64,000 bases of DNA from RGIG4608 sp964413365 (GCA_964413365.1 CAYPRM010000002.1:8877-72876), one strand, 5' to 3'; shown: positions 1 to 9,062, numbered from the stretch's first letter. Numbers and translations: made by a program. Notes: generated from the letters alone by a model not told the origin.

Positions 1-12
1 CTTATAGCTCAT
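1..12 (-). CDS. Start of an unidentified gene running off the left edge
   Basis: Only the first four codons (M-S-Y-K) are visible, reading leftward from an ATG at position 12. The call rests on its upstream signals: a purine-rich Shine-Dalgarno stretch (AAGGAGAAGGAG) a few bases before the ATG and a consensus promoter 30 to 60 bases upstream. The product cannot be named. Confidence 0.5.
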
Positions 13-42
13 AGCGATCTCCTTCTCCTTATTTTCAATATC

Positions 43-71
43 ATTATACAATGATTTTTTTACCCTGTCAA
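43..71 (-). promoter_or_regulatory. Consensus sigma-A promoter for the gene at the left edge
   Basis: On the minus strand there is TTGACA (71-66), a 17-nt spacer and TATAAT (48-43), a perfect match to the sigma-70/A consensus. It begins directly after the terminator of the upstream ABC transporter operon, so the left-edge gene is an independent transcription unit. Confidence 0.85.
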
Positions 72-78
72 GCGAAAA

Positions 79-106
79 ATGGCGATAATCCGAAGATTAT
101 CGCCAT
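79..106 (-). terminator. Intrinsic terminator of the ABC exporter operon
   Basis: A perfect 12-bp stem (ATGGCGATAATC) with a 4-nt loop is followed by a T-run on the minus strand. It lies a few bases after the stop codon of the ABC gene at 111. Confidence 0.9.
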
Positions 107-110
107 GAAA

Positions 111-1997
111 TTATTTTTCTGTGAGCTGCTGCTTCTGATACTGGAGCATATAGAGATCGTAGTATCTGCCGCGTTTTGCAAGAAGCTCAAAGTGATCTCC
201 CTGCTCGATGATCTCTCCGTGGGAGAGCACGATGATATTATCCGCGTGCTGTATCGTGGAGAGGCGGTGCGCAACTATGAGCATCGTTCCTATATTCATC
301 ATCTTTTCAAGTGAATTTTGAATAAGGATCTCCGTTTCCGTATCAATATTTGCCGTCGCCTCGTCAAGTATCATAACGCTCGGCTTATGGATTATCGTTC
401 TCGCGAAGCTGAGGAGCTGACGCTGACCTGCGGAGAAGTTATTGCCCCTCTCGCGCACCTCCTCATCAAGCCCGTCCTTGAGCTTGTCGATGAAGTGGTC
501 GGCGTTGACGTACCTGCACGCCTCCATTATCTCCTCGTCGGTAAATCCGTCCTCGCGCAGTACGATATTCGAGCGTATCGTGCCGGAGAAGAGGAAAACG
601 TCCTGAAGCATCTGACCGAAGTGCCTACGCAGGCTCGATATCTTGATATGCTTGATATCTATGCCGTCGATGAGGATCTGTCCCTTCTGTATGTCGTAAT
701 TTCGGCATATTAGAGAGAGAATGGTGGTCTTGCCCGAGCCGGTAGAGCCGACGAACGCGACCGTTTCCTTAGCCTTTATCTTAAAGGAGACGTCCTTAAG
801 TATCCATTCCTCACCCTCGTATGCGAACCAGACGTTCTTGAACTCGATATTACCCTCGACGTGGTCAAGCTCGATAGCTCCCTCGGTATCGACTACCTCG
901 GGCTGCATATCCATAATGGTAAATATCTTCTCGGCAGAGGCAAATGCGCTCTGAAGCCTATTGAACTGATCCGCAAGGTTCTGAATGGGATCGAAGAAGG
1001 TCTGTATATAGAGGTAGAACGAAACGAGTATCTCGCTCGTTATCGTCTGACCGAGGAACGCAAAGTCGTCGATATAGCCCTTACCCGAGAGATAGAACAG
1101 GCAGAGCACGCTCGATATATAGAGCATATACACGATCGGGCGGAAGATACTGAAAACGAATATCTCGCTCAGCTTTGCACGTCCGAGCTCGTTGTTCTTG
1201 CCCATAAACTCACGCTTTTTCTTCTCCTCCCTATTGAAGATCTGAATGATCTTTATTCCCGACAGATTCTCGGAGAGGAAGGTATTTATATCCGTCGTAC
1301 CGTCCTTGACCCGTCTATACGCACGTCTTGCGAACTTTCTGAAGATGAGCGTAAAGAGGAAGATGAAGGGCACGAAGCAGAGCACCATAAGCGTCAGCAT
1401 ATAGTTGAGCATGAACATTGCCACGATTATCGCGATGACAAGGAAGATATTTTTCACGAGGTTCGTAAGTATCTGCGTGAACATCATCGAGATAGCGTTA
1501 GTATCGTTCGTTACTCTCGTTACGAGTTTACCGACGGGAATACGGTTGAGCTGTGCGTGCGAGAGGCTCTCAATGTGTGTAAAGACGTCCTCGCGCAGGG
1601 CGGAGAGGATCTTCTGTCCGACTCTCTGCAGGAGTATCGCCTGAATATACTGGAACACGAGCGAGGTAATAAGAATAAAGGCATATATCGCGATGAAGGT
1701 AAAGAGCGTATCTAACTCAAACTCGCCCTTCATAACGCCCGTGATATTTCCAAGGAGTATGGGCGAGATCACGCTATACGCGATGGAAAACGCCATGGTA
1801 AATCCAACCGCAATAAACGAGCCTATATGGGGCTTTGCGTACTTCATGATGCGGCGCATTATCTCGGAGTCCTTCATATTTCTCTCAAAGCCTATTCCCG
1901 CCTTATCATTTCTGATGGTGAGGTAGGCGATGAAGAATACTATACTGAACAGTCCGACGATGCCGCCGACGAATAAAAGAGGATAATATTCGTACAT
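111..1997 (-). CDS. ABC exporter half-transporter, catalytically intact subunit
   Basis: A 628-residue fused membrane and ATPase half-transporter of the multidrug/lipid exporter type, likely pairing with the product of the gene just upstream. Hydrophobic segments fill about residues 5-330. The nucleotide-binding domain shows Walker A GSTGSGKTT (417-425), Q-loop region near 463, signature FSAGQ (521-525), Walker B VMILDE with catalytic Glu546, and the H-loop His577. The ATG at 1997 was chosen because it follows a GGGGTGA ribosome site and starts one base after the upstream stop, implying translational coupling. Substrate unknown. The family (LmrCD/BmrCD/TmrAB-like heterodimers) is recognised from the paired half-transporters, one of which carries a degenerate site. 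Confidence 0.9.
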   Translation of the reverse strand: MYEYYPLLFVGGIVGLFSIVFFIAYLTIRNDKAGIGFERNMKDSEIMRRIMKYAKPHIGSFIAVGFTMAFSIAYSVISPILLGNITGVMKGEFELDTLFTFIAIYAFILITSLVFQYIQAILLQRVGQKILSALREDVFTHIESLSHAQLNRIPVGKLVTRVTNDTNAISMMFTQILTNLVKNIFLVIAIIVAMFMLNYMLTLMVLCFVPFIFLFTLIFRKFARRAYRRVKDGTTDINTFLSENLSGIKIIQIFNREEKKKREFMGKNNELGRAKLSEIFVFSIFRPIVYMLYISSVLCLFYLSGKGYIDDFAFLGQTITSEILVSFYLYIQTFFDPIQNLADQFNRLQSAFASAEKIFTIMDMQPEVVDTEGAIELDHVEGNIEFKNVWFAYEGEEWILKDVSFKIKAKETVAFVGSTGSGKTTILSLICRNYDIQKGQILIDGIDIKHIKISSLRRHFGQMLQDVFLFSGTIRSNIVLREDGFTDEEIMEACRYVNADHFIDKLKDGLDEEVRERGNNFSAGQRQLLSFARTIIHKPSVMILDEATANIDTETEILIQNSLEKMMNIGTMLIVAHRLSTIQHADNIIVLSHGEIIEQGDHFELLAKRGRYYDLYMLQYQKQQLTEK

Positions 1998-1998
1998 A

Positions 1999-3771
1999 TC
2001 ATTCACCCCTTTCCTCTTCAAGCTTCTGAAGATCGACCGTAAGCTTGTACTCAGGGCAGGTCTCGACGAGCTGCTCATGAGTGCCGACCGCCACGATGCG
2101 ACCGTCATCAACGAAGATTATCTTGTCCATTTTCTCGACTGTGGAGATACGGTGAGCGATCAGCACGGTCGTTCTTCCCTTCCTGTTCTCGCGCAAATTC
2201 TCGATAATGACCTTCTCGGTCTTGGTATCGACAGCACTTACGGAGTCATCGAGTATGAGTATCGACGCCTCCTTCATAAGAGCGCGCGCGATGGAGATCC
2301 TCTGCTTCTGACCGCCCGAGACGGTAACTCCACGCTCACCGAGCATGGTTGCGTACTTTGCGGGGAACTCGGAAATGTTCTCGTGAACGTCCGAGAGTGT
2401 AGCAACTCTCTCTACCTCGTCAGCATCTGCAGAATCCGTCGCAAAGGCGATGTTATTCTCTATCGTATCGCTGAAGAGGAAATTATCCTGCGGCACGTAT
2501 GCACAAAAATCGCGAAGCTGCTTTATCGGTATCCTGTTTATATCCACGCCGTCGATGAACACCGTTCCATCGGGGACGTTATAAACACGCAGTATCAGGT
2601 CGACGATCGTCGTCTTTCCCGAGCCCGTCTTTCCGATTATACCGACATTCTCACCCGCGGATATCTTGAAGCTGACGTCATGGAGAGCCTCATATTCACC
2701 GTCGGGATATACGAAATTAAGACCTCTGAACTCGATATCGCCCCTGATCGTATCAAGGGGGCTGACCTTCTGTGCATCAACGACATCGGGCTTTGCATCA
2801 AGAAGCTCGGAAATTCTCTTTAGGGACGCGCGTCCGCGGCTCGTCATATCTATGAGCATCGAGATAGCCATAATGGGCCAGACGATCGAGCCGAAGTAAC
2901 CGTAGAACTCAAGGAGCTCCTCGACTCTCAGCGTGCCGTTGTATACGAGATATCCGCCGTATCCGAGTATTATGCAGACAACGGACTGAACGAAGAACGT
3001 TACCGAAATGTGGAGGAACGTCGAGATCTTAGTGAATTTGATATTGATCTCCTCGTTCTCCTTATTGAGCTGCTTGAACGCCCACAGCTCCTTAAACTCC
3101 TTGACGAACGCCTTTATTACGGCTATTCCCGAGAAGCTCTCCTGCGAGAAGTCCGACAGCTTGGAGAATTTCTCCTGTCTTTCCTCCCACTTTTCGGTCA
3201 TATATTTTCCGACGAACGTTCCCACAAGTAAAAGCAGGATCATCGGTATGAGTGAGAGCAGCGTGAGCCAGATGTTCACCTGCGACATTCTGTAAAGTGC
3301 GAGGGAGGCAAGTGCCAGTGCGTCAAAGGTCATCAGCGGACCGTCTCCGAAGCATTCATTTATTGTTTCGAGGTCGTTCGTAAAGAGCGACATCATATTT
3401 CCGACCTTGTTTACCTGATAATACTGCTGTGAGAGGTCTTTACAATGGTCGAACATTCTCTCGCGCAGATCGGTCTCCACCTTTATGGCAGTTCCGTACA
3501 TACAGATTCTCCACAAAAATCTTCCGACCGCCATAACAAATATTATGAATATCATCGGCGCGCAGATCCTGTCAAGCAGGAAATTCACGTCAAATGCGAT
3601 CAGCTCACCGTCGATATCGACAAAGCCGCTGTTGAGTCCTGCGATCATGTAGTTATACAGACGCGGTATCAGCAGCTGGAAATAGTCGACCGCAACGAGT
3701 GCCGCAATTCCAAGCAGCAAGGCAAAGAAATGCTTCTTGTAGTACTTATTTATGTACTTTCCGAATATCAT
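1999..3771 (-). CDS. ABC exporter half-transporter with degenerate catalytic site
   Basis: About 590 residues, first gene of a two-gene exporter operon. The membrane domain occupies about residues 15-310 and the ATPase domain the rest, with Walker A GKTGSGKTT (about 380-388), signature VSGGQ (about 484-488) and H-loop His (about 540). The Walker B reads LILDD, so the catalytic glutamate is replaced by Asp (about residue 509). In heterodimeric ABC exporters such a change marks the degenerate, poorly hydrolysing ATP site. I chose the ATG at 3771, 8 nt after GGGAAG. A GTG three codons upstream (3780) is also in frame. Partner: the downstream gene ending at 111. Confidence 0.88.
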   Translation of the reverse strand: MIFGKYINKYYKKHFFALLLGIAALVAVDYFQLLIPRLYNYMIAGLNSGFVDIDGELIAFDVNFLLDRICAPMIFIIFVMAVGRFLWRICMYGTAIKVETDLRERMFDHCKDLSQQYYQVNKVGNMMSLFTNDLETINECFGDGPLMTFDALALASLALYRMSQVNIWLTLLSLIPMILLLLVGTFVGKYMTEKWEERQEKFSKLSDFSQESFSGIAVIKAFVKEFKELWAFKQLNKENEEINIKFTKISTFLHISVTFFVQSVVCIILGYGGYLVYNGTLRVEELLEFYGYFGSIVWPIMAISMLIDMTSRGRASLKRISELLDAKPDVVDAQKVSPLDTIRGDIEFRGLNFVYPDGEYEALHDVSFKISAGENVGIIGKTGSGKTTIVDLILRVYNVPDGTVFIDGVDINRIPIKQLRDFCAYVPQDNFLFSDTIENNIAFATDSADADEVERVATLSDVHENISEFPAKYATMLGERGVTVSGGQKQRISIARALMKEASILILDDSVSAVDTKTEKVIIENLRENRKGRTTVLIAHRISTVEKMDKIIFVDDGRIVAVGTHEQLVETCPEYKLTVDLQKLEEERGE

Positions 3772-3819
3772 TGGCTTCACTTCCCTTCTTTATATATAGC
3801 CAAACAGCAATTAAGTATG

Positions 3820-3848
3820 ATTATATCACAAACTGCTCGGTTTTTCAA
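3820..3848 (-). promoter_or_regulatory. Promoter of the ABC exporter operon
   Basis: TTGAAA (3848-3843), a 17-nt spacer and TATAAT (3825-3820) on the minus strand, about 50 bases before the start of the first ABC gene and downstream of the pectate lyase terminator. Confidence 0.8.
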
Positions 3849-3887
3849 TAGATATTTGCAAAAAACAGAAGAAAAAGCAGAAAAAAC

Positions 3888-3916
3888 AAGGGAAGGATCA
3901 CGGAGATCCCTCCCTT
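3888..3916 (-). terminator. Intrinsic terminator of the pectate lyase gene
   Basis: A 12-bp stem with one mismatch (AAGGGAGGGATC pairing with GATCCTTCCCTT), a 5-nt loop and a T-rich tail on the minus strand, 18 bases after the stop codon. Confidence 0.85.
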
Positions 3917-3934
3917 TTTCAAAATATGAAAAAT

Positions 3935-6383
3935 TTACTGTATTACGAAGTAGAAAAGGTTCATAGAGTCGCCCTTTGTAATGGTATGATCGCCTGCCTC
4001 AAGCTCAACGGTAACTACGCCGTTAGAGTCTGCCGAGGTTGCAGATCCGTCGATCTTCACAGAGCCTTTTGCCTTATCAAAGACCATTATGAGCGTCCTT
4101 GCCTCGCTGAGTGTGAAGGTAATGGAGGTAGAGGATTCCATCTTGAGGCAACGGGTGAGCGTAAGCTCGCCGTAGGTCTTTGTTCCCTTGCTTGTGGAGT
4201 AGTTTCCTTTTACCGTGATGCCTGCAGGAGCATTTGGCTGAGCAGTCATATTCCATACGATATCGCCAACGGGTGCTGTGATCGTTCCGCCTTCGCCGCC
4301 CGTGCTTCCGCCTTCGCCGCCTGTGCTTCCGCCTTCGCCGCCCGTGCTTCCGCCTTCGCCGCCCGTGCTTCCGCCTTCGCCGCCCGTGCTTCCGCCACCC
4401 GATGTGCTGCTTGATGTAACGTTAGTGGAAACGAGCGTGCCCTTATAGGACAGGAGTGCCGACTTAAGATCGGGGATAACATTGTAATTTTTATCCTCAT
4501 CCGCGGAGAACGTCCACTTGAAGTCGCCGCCCTGAACACGTCCTGCGAAGTTCATTACTGTCTCCTTTGCGTTCTCTGCGCTCTGGACATTGTAGCTGTA
4601 CATCGAGGATGCGGTGTCGAAATTGTTATAGGTCGAGCCTCCCTGGAAAGCCTTAACGCTCGAGGGAACGGTCTCATTCCTTGTAGATGCAAGGTAGCAG
4701 TCAAACTGCGTGCTGTTCTGCTGATAGGTAACGAGGGGCTTGCAATCAACGAGTATATTGCCGTAAGCCTTGATGATTCCGCCGTTCTCGCCGCTGAATG
4801 TTCCTTCACCGTCTTTGCTGCTCGATATATCCGAGCCCTGCTTGGAGATGAGCATGGTGTAATTGGAGCTGCGGAAATAGTTATTCTCAACGAATACGGA
4901 CGAGCCCATCGTAGCACCAACGCCGTATTTCGATACGCCGTCATAGTAGTTGTTGTAAACGTGAACGGTGCAGGTCCTTACTCTCGGATGACGGGAGTCG
5001 GAGTGATCGTACCAGTTGTGGTGGTAGGTGATGCAGTTCTCCGTGCTCTCGCTCTTCATTCCCTGGAGGTTGGATTTGCCCGTGTCAATGAAGTGGTTGA
5101 ACGAAAGTGTGATGTTTGTAGAGGTCTTTGTATCAAGCGCGCCGTCGCCCTTTGCCTGATCGGCATCCTTGCCAGCAAGACCGTAGAAAAGATCGCAGTT
5201 ATGTACCCAGATATGGCTGTTATCCTGCTGAAGGCTGATGTTGTCGCCCTCATCGCTATCGCAGTTCATAAAGCCGAGGTTTCTGATCTCAACGTTCTTA
5301 GCGCCCTTTACGCAGAGTCCGAAGCCGTTGAAGGTAGCATCGTTTCCAACGCCCTCAATGGTAAGTCCCTTGTCGAATGCGCCCTTGTTGATATCCACCT
5401 TGAGGTCGCCCTTGTCAAGGACTGCGGGATCTTCGATATTTCCGATAAATCTGATGCAGAGGGGGTGCTCAAAGTAACCCTTTTTAAGTCCGAGAATGAT
5501 ATTCTGAACACCGACCTTGGTCTCGATCTTGTTCTTGTCGACCCTCATATCAAGGGAAACGGTGTCCTTGTTCTCGTTTGTAACGTAAACAACAACAGCG
5601 TCGGATTTGAGTGTTCCGTCCTCGTTGTACGCACCGCTTGCCGTGCCGCCAACGAACGCAAAGCCCTCTCTGATGTGAGAGATCGTGTCCTCGGTGAAGG
5701 AGGACTTGTGATCCGTTATCTCCTCAGTTCCCTGTACGGGGATAACGTCTATTCTGTATGTACCTGCCGAGAGACCGAGAATATCGCATCTGTAATATTC
5801 GCCGTAATATCTCGTGAGCTCCTTGTCAACGAGCGTGCCGTTGCAGTAAACGTTGTAGGAGTCCGCACCCTCAACGGGCTTCCATGCGCAGAAGATCGTC
5901 TCAAAGGAGTAGCCTGTGAGAATGAACTCGATGTCACCCGTGATCTCGGGATTGGGGTTCTCCTGTGGTCTGCTCGTCGTGGTAGTGGTAGTGCCGTCGG
6001 GCTTCTTCGTAGTTGNNNNNNNNNNNNNNNNNNNNNNNNNNNNNNNNNNNNNNNNNNNNNNNNNNNNNNNNNNNNNNNNNNNNNNNNNNNNNNNNNNNNN
6101 NNNNNNNNNNNNNNNTAGTCGTCGATGTGGTAGTCGTGCCATCGGGCTTCTTTGTAGTTGTAGTCGTCGATGTGGTAGTCGTGCCATCGGGCTTCTTTGT
6201 AGTTGTAGTCGTCGACGTGGTCGTCGTGCCGTCAGGCTCCTTTGTAGTTGTAGTCGTTGATGTGGTCTCGGGATCGGTCGTGCCAGAGGGCGAGGTGGTC
6301 TTGAGTGAGCCTATCCAGCTGCACGCGCCGAGCATACCCGCGATCATTGAAAAGAGCAGTATAGCCGCCAAAAATCTTTTCAT
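3935..6383 (-). CDS. Pectate lyase-like (PL1) lipoprotein with Thr-rich and Gly-rich linkers; interrupted by an assembly gap
   Basis: Secreted pectin-degrading enzyme. The N-terminus is a lipoprotein signal with lipobox LGAC (Cys21). Next comes a Thr-rich linker of 15-residue repeats built on TKKPDGTTT, broken by the 100-N gap. Then an Fn3-like segment, a PL1 beta-helix with the motif DSRHPRVR carrying the expected catalytic Arg, a linker of five STGGEGG repeats, and a C-terminal beta-rich domain of about 110 residues that may bind carbohydrate. The parts before and after the gap lie in different frames (2,449 bases in total, not a multiple of 3), because the N count is a placeholder; I treat it as one gene. 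Start ATG 6383 follows GAAAGGA. It probably sits on the outer face of the membrane. Confidence 0.85.
4280..4395. repeat. 21-bp coding repeats (STGGEGG x5)
   Basis: Five near-identical 21-bp units encode a Gly/Ser/Thr/Glu-rich flexible linker between the pectate lyase catalytic domain and its C-terminal domain. The repetition keeps the reading frame. Confidence 0.9.
5972..6250. repeat. 45-bp coding tandem repeat spanning the assembly gap
   Basis: Units of exactly 45 bp (15 residues) lie at 6116-6160, 6161-6205 and 6206-6250, with another partial unit at about 5972-6015 on the other side of the gap. The first two are identical and the third diverged. The Ns at 6016-6115 almost certainly mark a repeat array the assembler could not resolve, so the true copy number is unknown. 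Confidence 0.92.
6016..6115. other. Assembly gap (100 Ns)
   Basis: One hundred Ns inside the 45-bp repeat array of the pectate lyase gene. The round length and the frame mismatch across it show it is a placeholder, not a measured distance. Confidence 0.99.
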
Positions 6384-6424
6384 GTCAATGAGTCCTTTCT
6401 TTTTTGTATTATGCATACATTATT

Positions 6425-6453
6425 ATTTTACACCTTTTTTGACCTAAAAGCAA
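6425..6453 (-). promoter_or_regulatory. Likely promoter of the pectate lyase gene
   Basis: TTGCTT (6453-6448), a 17-nt spacer and TAAAAT (6430-6425) on the minus strand, about 40 bases before the start codon. Confidence 0.65.
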
Positions 6454-6539
6454 TAGAATTTCGTCTTTTTTTCGCATTTTTCTATTTTTGTCCGTTTTGC
6501 ACAAAAACATGAATCCTGTTTTGTGAATTTTCAAAGCTC

Positions 6540-7325
6540 CTAAGAGCAAAAGTAGTTTTTCGTCGCGATCAAGCCGTCCTCGCGTATCACGTATACGGGA
6601 CAGCTCGGCTCGGGCGATAGCTCCATCGCACACACCGCGTCAAATCTCGCCGCAGGACAGATGCTCGCCCTCCCCCCTCTTAGCTCGCAGATCAGATCTT
6701 CAATGCTCTCAACTCGCCGCTCAAGGCCCACGCCCGAGACCTGCGCGCCGTCGTGTATCGAGTGTATGTCACTGCCACCAACCATCGGCATACCGAGGTT
6801 TTTCGCGTATTCGTAAGCCCTGCGCGAGTAAATGTCCTCGTGCCCGACGTTCAATACCTCCACCGCGTCCACAAGATCGCGCGCTAACCTAATGTCGGAA
6901 ATGTAGTACCGCTCGCGATAGGGGTGCGCTTGAATTATGTAGCCGCCGCTCTCGCGTATCAGCCTGAAAAACGGTATCCTGCCCATGTCCCTCACCTCGG
7001 GGTGAGCCTTTAACCACTCGGGCGAGATACCGAGCACTAAATATTCGTCCGTGCCGTCCGAAAATTTTTGCTCGAAGCCGAAAAGCACGACAAAATCCTT
7101 CTTTTCGCCCTCTCTTTTCGCCCTGTAATACCCCTCGCAGAATTTGTCAATAAATTCACCCCACGGAAGCCTGCGGTTGATGCAGGTGTTGCCGTGGTAG
7201 AAGTGATCCGTGACCACCATTCCGCTGTATCCGCGTGATATGTAAAAATCTATGTAATCCTCCGCCGCCGCGATCGAGCAAAGACTCGCAGCATCCGTGT
7301 GCGCGTGTAATTCGTAGTAAAACAT
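6540..7325 (-). CDS. PHP-domain metal-dependent phosphoesterase
   Basis: A 261-residue protein of the polymerase and histidinol phosphatase (PHP) superfamily, which hydrolyses phosphoesters with a multi-metal centre. The metal-ligand motifs are present in order: HAH (His7, His9), TDH near residue 40, AHPY near 134 and GSDIH near 191. Closest in character to stand-alone PHP phosphatases such as YciV/RnaAM or histidinol phosphatase-like proteins; the substrate cannot be decided. ATG 7325 is preceded by GGAGGGAAG. It is read divergently from the permease at 7575 and no linked pathway genes flank it. Confidence 0.85.
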   Translation of the reverse strand: MFYYELHAHTDAASLCSIAAAEDYIDFYISRGYSGMVVTDHFYHGNTCINRRLPWGEFIDKFCEGYYRAKREGEKKDFVVLFGFEQKFSDGTDEYLVLGISPEWLKAHPEVRDMGRIPFFRLIRESGGYIIQAHPYRERYYISDIRLARDLVDAVEVLNVGHEDIYSRRAYEYAKNLGMPMVGGSDIHSIHDGAQVSGVGLERRVESIEDLICELRGGRASICPAARFDAVCAMELSPEPSCPVYVIREDGLIATKNYFCS

Positions 7326-7471
7326 CGCCCCACTTCCCTCCTTTTCTGCCGTACCCAGTAATTATACCCCATTCCCCCGAAAATGTCAATATTCTTTTGG
7401 TGAATAAATAAGGGATCGGGTGCACACGCCTACCGTCTCGCGCATATGTGCAGTCATTAAGGCAAAAACAC

Positions 7472-7500
7472 TTGACAAAGGGTGGGGGATGTGGTAGAAT
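7472..7500 (+). promoter_or_regulatory. Promoter of the metal-exporter-like permease
   Basis: TTGACA (7472-7477), a 17-nt spacer and TAGAAT (7495-7500). About 70 bases of leader follow before the start codon. I saw no recognisable riboswitch in it. Confidence 0.85.
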
Positions 7501-7574
7501 GGGGTGGTAAAAGGGGCTATTTGCTCGGGGGCGGGGTTACGCTACGAGTTGGTGGCTGACAAACGGAGGGAAAT

Positions 7575-8456
7575 ATGCAATTACTGGAGCTTATATGGCA
7601 CAGTGTCAAGGACACTATTGTCATAATACCTTTTCTATTTTTAACTTATCTGTTAATGGAGTATCTTGAGCACCGCGCAGGCAATGGTGCGGAGAAGCTG
7701 CTCAAGCGCTCGGGACAATTCGGCGCGGTCGTTGGCGGTGCGCTCGGACTCGTTCCGCAATGCGGATTTTCAAGTGCCGCGGCAGGGCTTTACAGTGCCC
7801 GTGTAATTTCGATGGGCACGCTGATCTCGGTATTCCTCTCTACGAGCGACGAGATGATCCCCATTTTCATTGCGCGTCCCGATTCAGATCTTCTCTCAAT
7901 GCTCAAGATCCTCGCCGTCAAGCTCGGCATCTCGATCCTTGCAGGCGTTGCGGTGGATCTCGTGCTCAGGGCGATATACAAAAAGCGTGGCGGTGAGCCA
8001 ACGGTCAAGATCGACGAGCTCTGCGAGAGGGACAAGTGCCATTGCCACAACAATCTTCTCAAGAGCACGCTCATTCACACGGGCAAGATCTCTGCCTTCA
8101 TTCTGATCTTCACGTTCGTGCTCAATTTCCTCGTGTACTTCGTCGGTGAGGACACGATCGCGATGCTCGTTCTCGACAAGCCCGTGCTTGCGAACATTCT
8201 TGCCGCGGTGGTCGGGCTCATTCCCAACTGCGCGTCGAGCGTGATCATCAGCGAGCTTTTCATCGGCGGCGTGATCTCCGCAGGTGCACTGATGTCGGGA
8301 CTTCTCGTTAATAGCGGCGTTGCGCTCGCCGTACTGTTCAGAACGAACAGACCGAGGAAAAATACGTTCATAATCGTCGGCATCATCCTCGCCATTGCGA
8401 TCCTCGCAGGAATCGTTATCGACCTCACCCCCATCGCAAGGTGGATCGCAGGATAA
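7575..8456 (+). CDS. Putative heavy-metal (manganese/arsenic-type) exporter permease
   Basis: A 293-residue polytopic membrane protein resembling the putative 10-TM heavy-metal exporter family (ArsP_2, often annotated putative manganese transporter). Two related halves carry the matching motifs GLVPQCGFSSA (about 57-67) and GLIPNCASSVI (about 216-226), as expected of an internally duplicated transporter with a Cys in each half. Between them a polar loop holds a Cys/His cluster (CERDKCHCHNN) that could bind metal. ATG 7575 follows GGAGGGAAAT. It is a single-gene unit with its own promoter and terminator. The transported ion is inferred from family naming only. Confidence 0.75.
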   Translation: MQLLELIWHSVKDTIVIIPFLFLTYLLMEYLEHRAGNGAEKLLKRSGQFGAVVGGALGLVPQCGFSSAAAGLYSARVISMGTLISVFLSTSDEMIPIFIARPDSDLLSMLKILAVKLGISILAGVAVDLVLRAIYKKRGGEPTVKIDELCERDKCHCHNNLLKSTLIHTGKISAFILIFTFVLNFLVYFVGEDTIAMLVLDKPVLANILAAVVGLIPNCASSVIISELFIGGVISAGALMSGLLVNSGVALAVLFRTNRPRKNTFIIVGIILAIAILAGIVIDLTPIARWIAG

Positions 8457-8460
8457 AATA

Positions 8461-8510
8461 AAAAAGAGCAAGATCAAGGGAAACAAAAGCTCCTTTGGTC
8501 TTGCTCTTTT
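8461..8510. terminator. Bidirectional terminator between permease and cupin genes
   Basis: AAAAGAGCAAGA near the left end pairs with TCTTGCTCTTTT near the right end around a partly paired centre. A-rich and T-rich flanks let it serve the convergent genes on both strands. Confidence 0.85.
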
Positions 8511-8525
8511 TATTCTTACTATTCC

Positions 8526-9017
8526 CTACCCCTCCTGCGTGGGGCATTTTCTATTTTGGGGCGGTGCGTAGGTGGAGGTGAGCTTGAGCGCTCCTCTGCC
8601 CGAATTTATGATATTGTGCCACGTACATGCCGGAACAAAGACGGCATCGCCGCTATGGAGTCTATAAGTCGTATCGAGTGCATCCTCGGCAAGTCCGACC
8701 GCGACTATGGCGTTCCCCTGCTCTACTCTGACGTACTGATCCGCATCCGTATGGACCTCCGCACCGACGCTCTCTCCACGTGGGACGGAGATCATCACCA
8801 TCTGCATATACGTGCCGCGCCAGACGCTCGCCCTCTTTTCCGCAGAGTGGCAAGCGAGCCTTCCGATGCTTTTTAGGACGAGCACCTCACCGCCGCGGTC
8901 GCTCGCACATCTGCCGCCCGTTGTAAGGATGCTCTCCGCGGCATCGCGATCGTGATCGTGATCGCTTGGGCGGTCGCGTTGTGGGGAGTCGACCTTTATC
9001 CCTTCATTCATTCTCAT
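8526..9017 (-). CDS. Small cupin-domain protein
   Basis: A 163-residue protein with a single cupin beta-barrel. The first cupin motif appears as VHTDADQYVRVEQG, in which only one His of the usual HxH pair is present, and the second as PACTWHNIINSG. A His/Asp-rich stretch (DHDHDRD) lies near the N-terminus. Single cupins of this kind are often annotated as mannose-6-phosphate isomerase-like or metal-binding proteins; no reaction can be assigned. The ATG at 9017 is placed 8 nt after AAGGAGG; upstream in-frame ATGs overlap that site. Confidence 0.7.
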   Translation of the reverse strand: MRMNEGIKVDSPQRDRPSDHDHDRDAAESILTTGGRCASDRGGEVLVLKSIGRLACHSAEKRASVWRGTYMQMVMISVPRGESVGAEVHTDADQYVRVEQGNAIVAVGLAEDALDTTYRLHSGDAVFVPACTWHNIINSGRGALKLTSTYAPPQNRKCPTQEG

Positions 9018-9062
9018 TCGCATATCCTCCTTCATCTCACTGCTTTCATTATATGCAAAAAA

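Noticed and set aside
5972..6250. Tandem repeats considered as a CRISPR array
   Set aside because: Units are contiguous 45-bp coding repeats without spacers, in frame with the pectate lyase.
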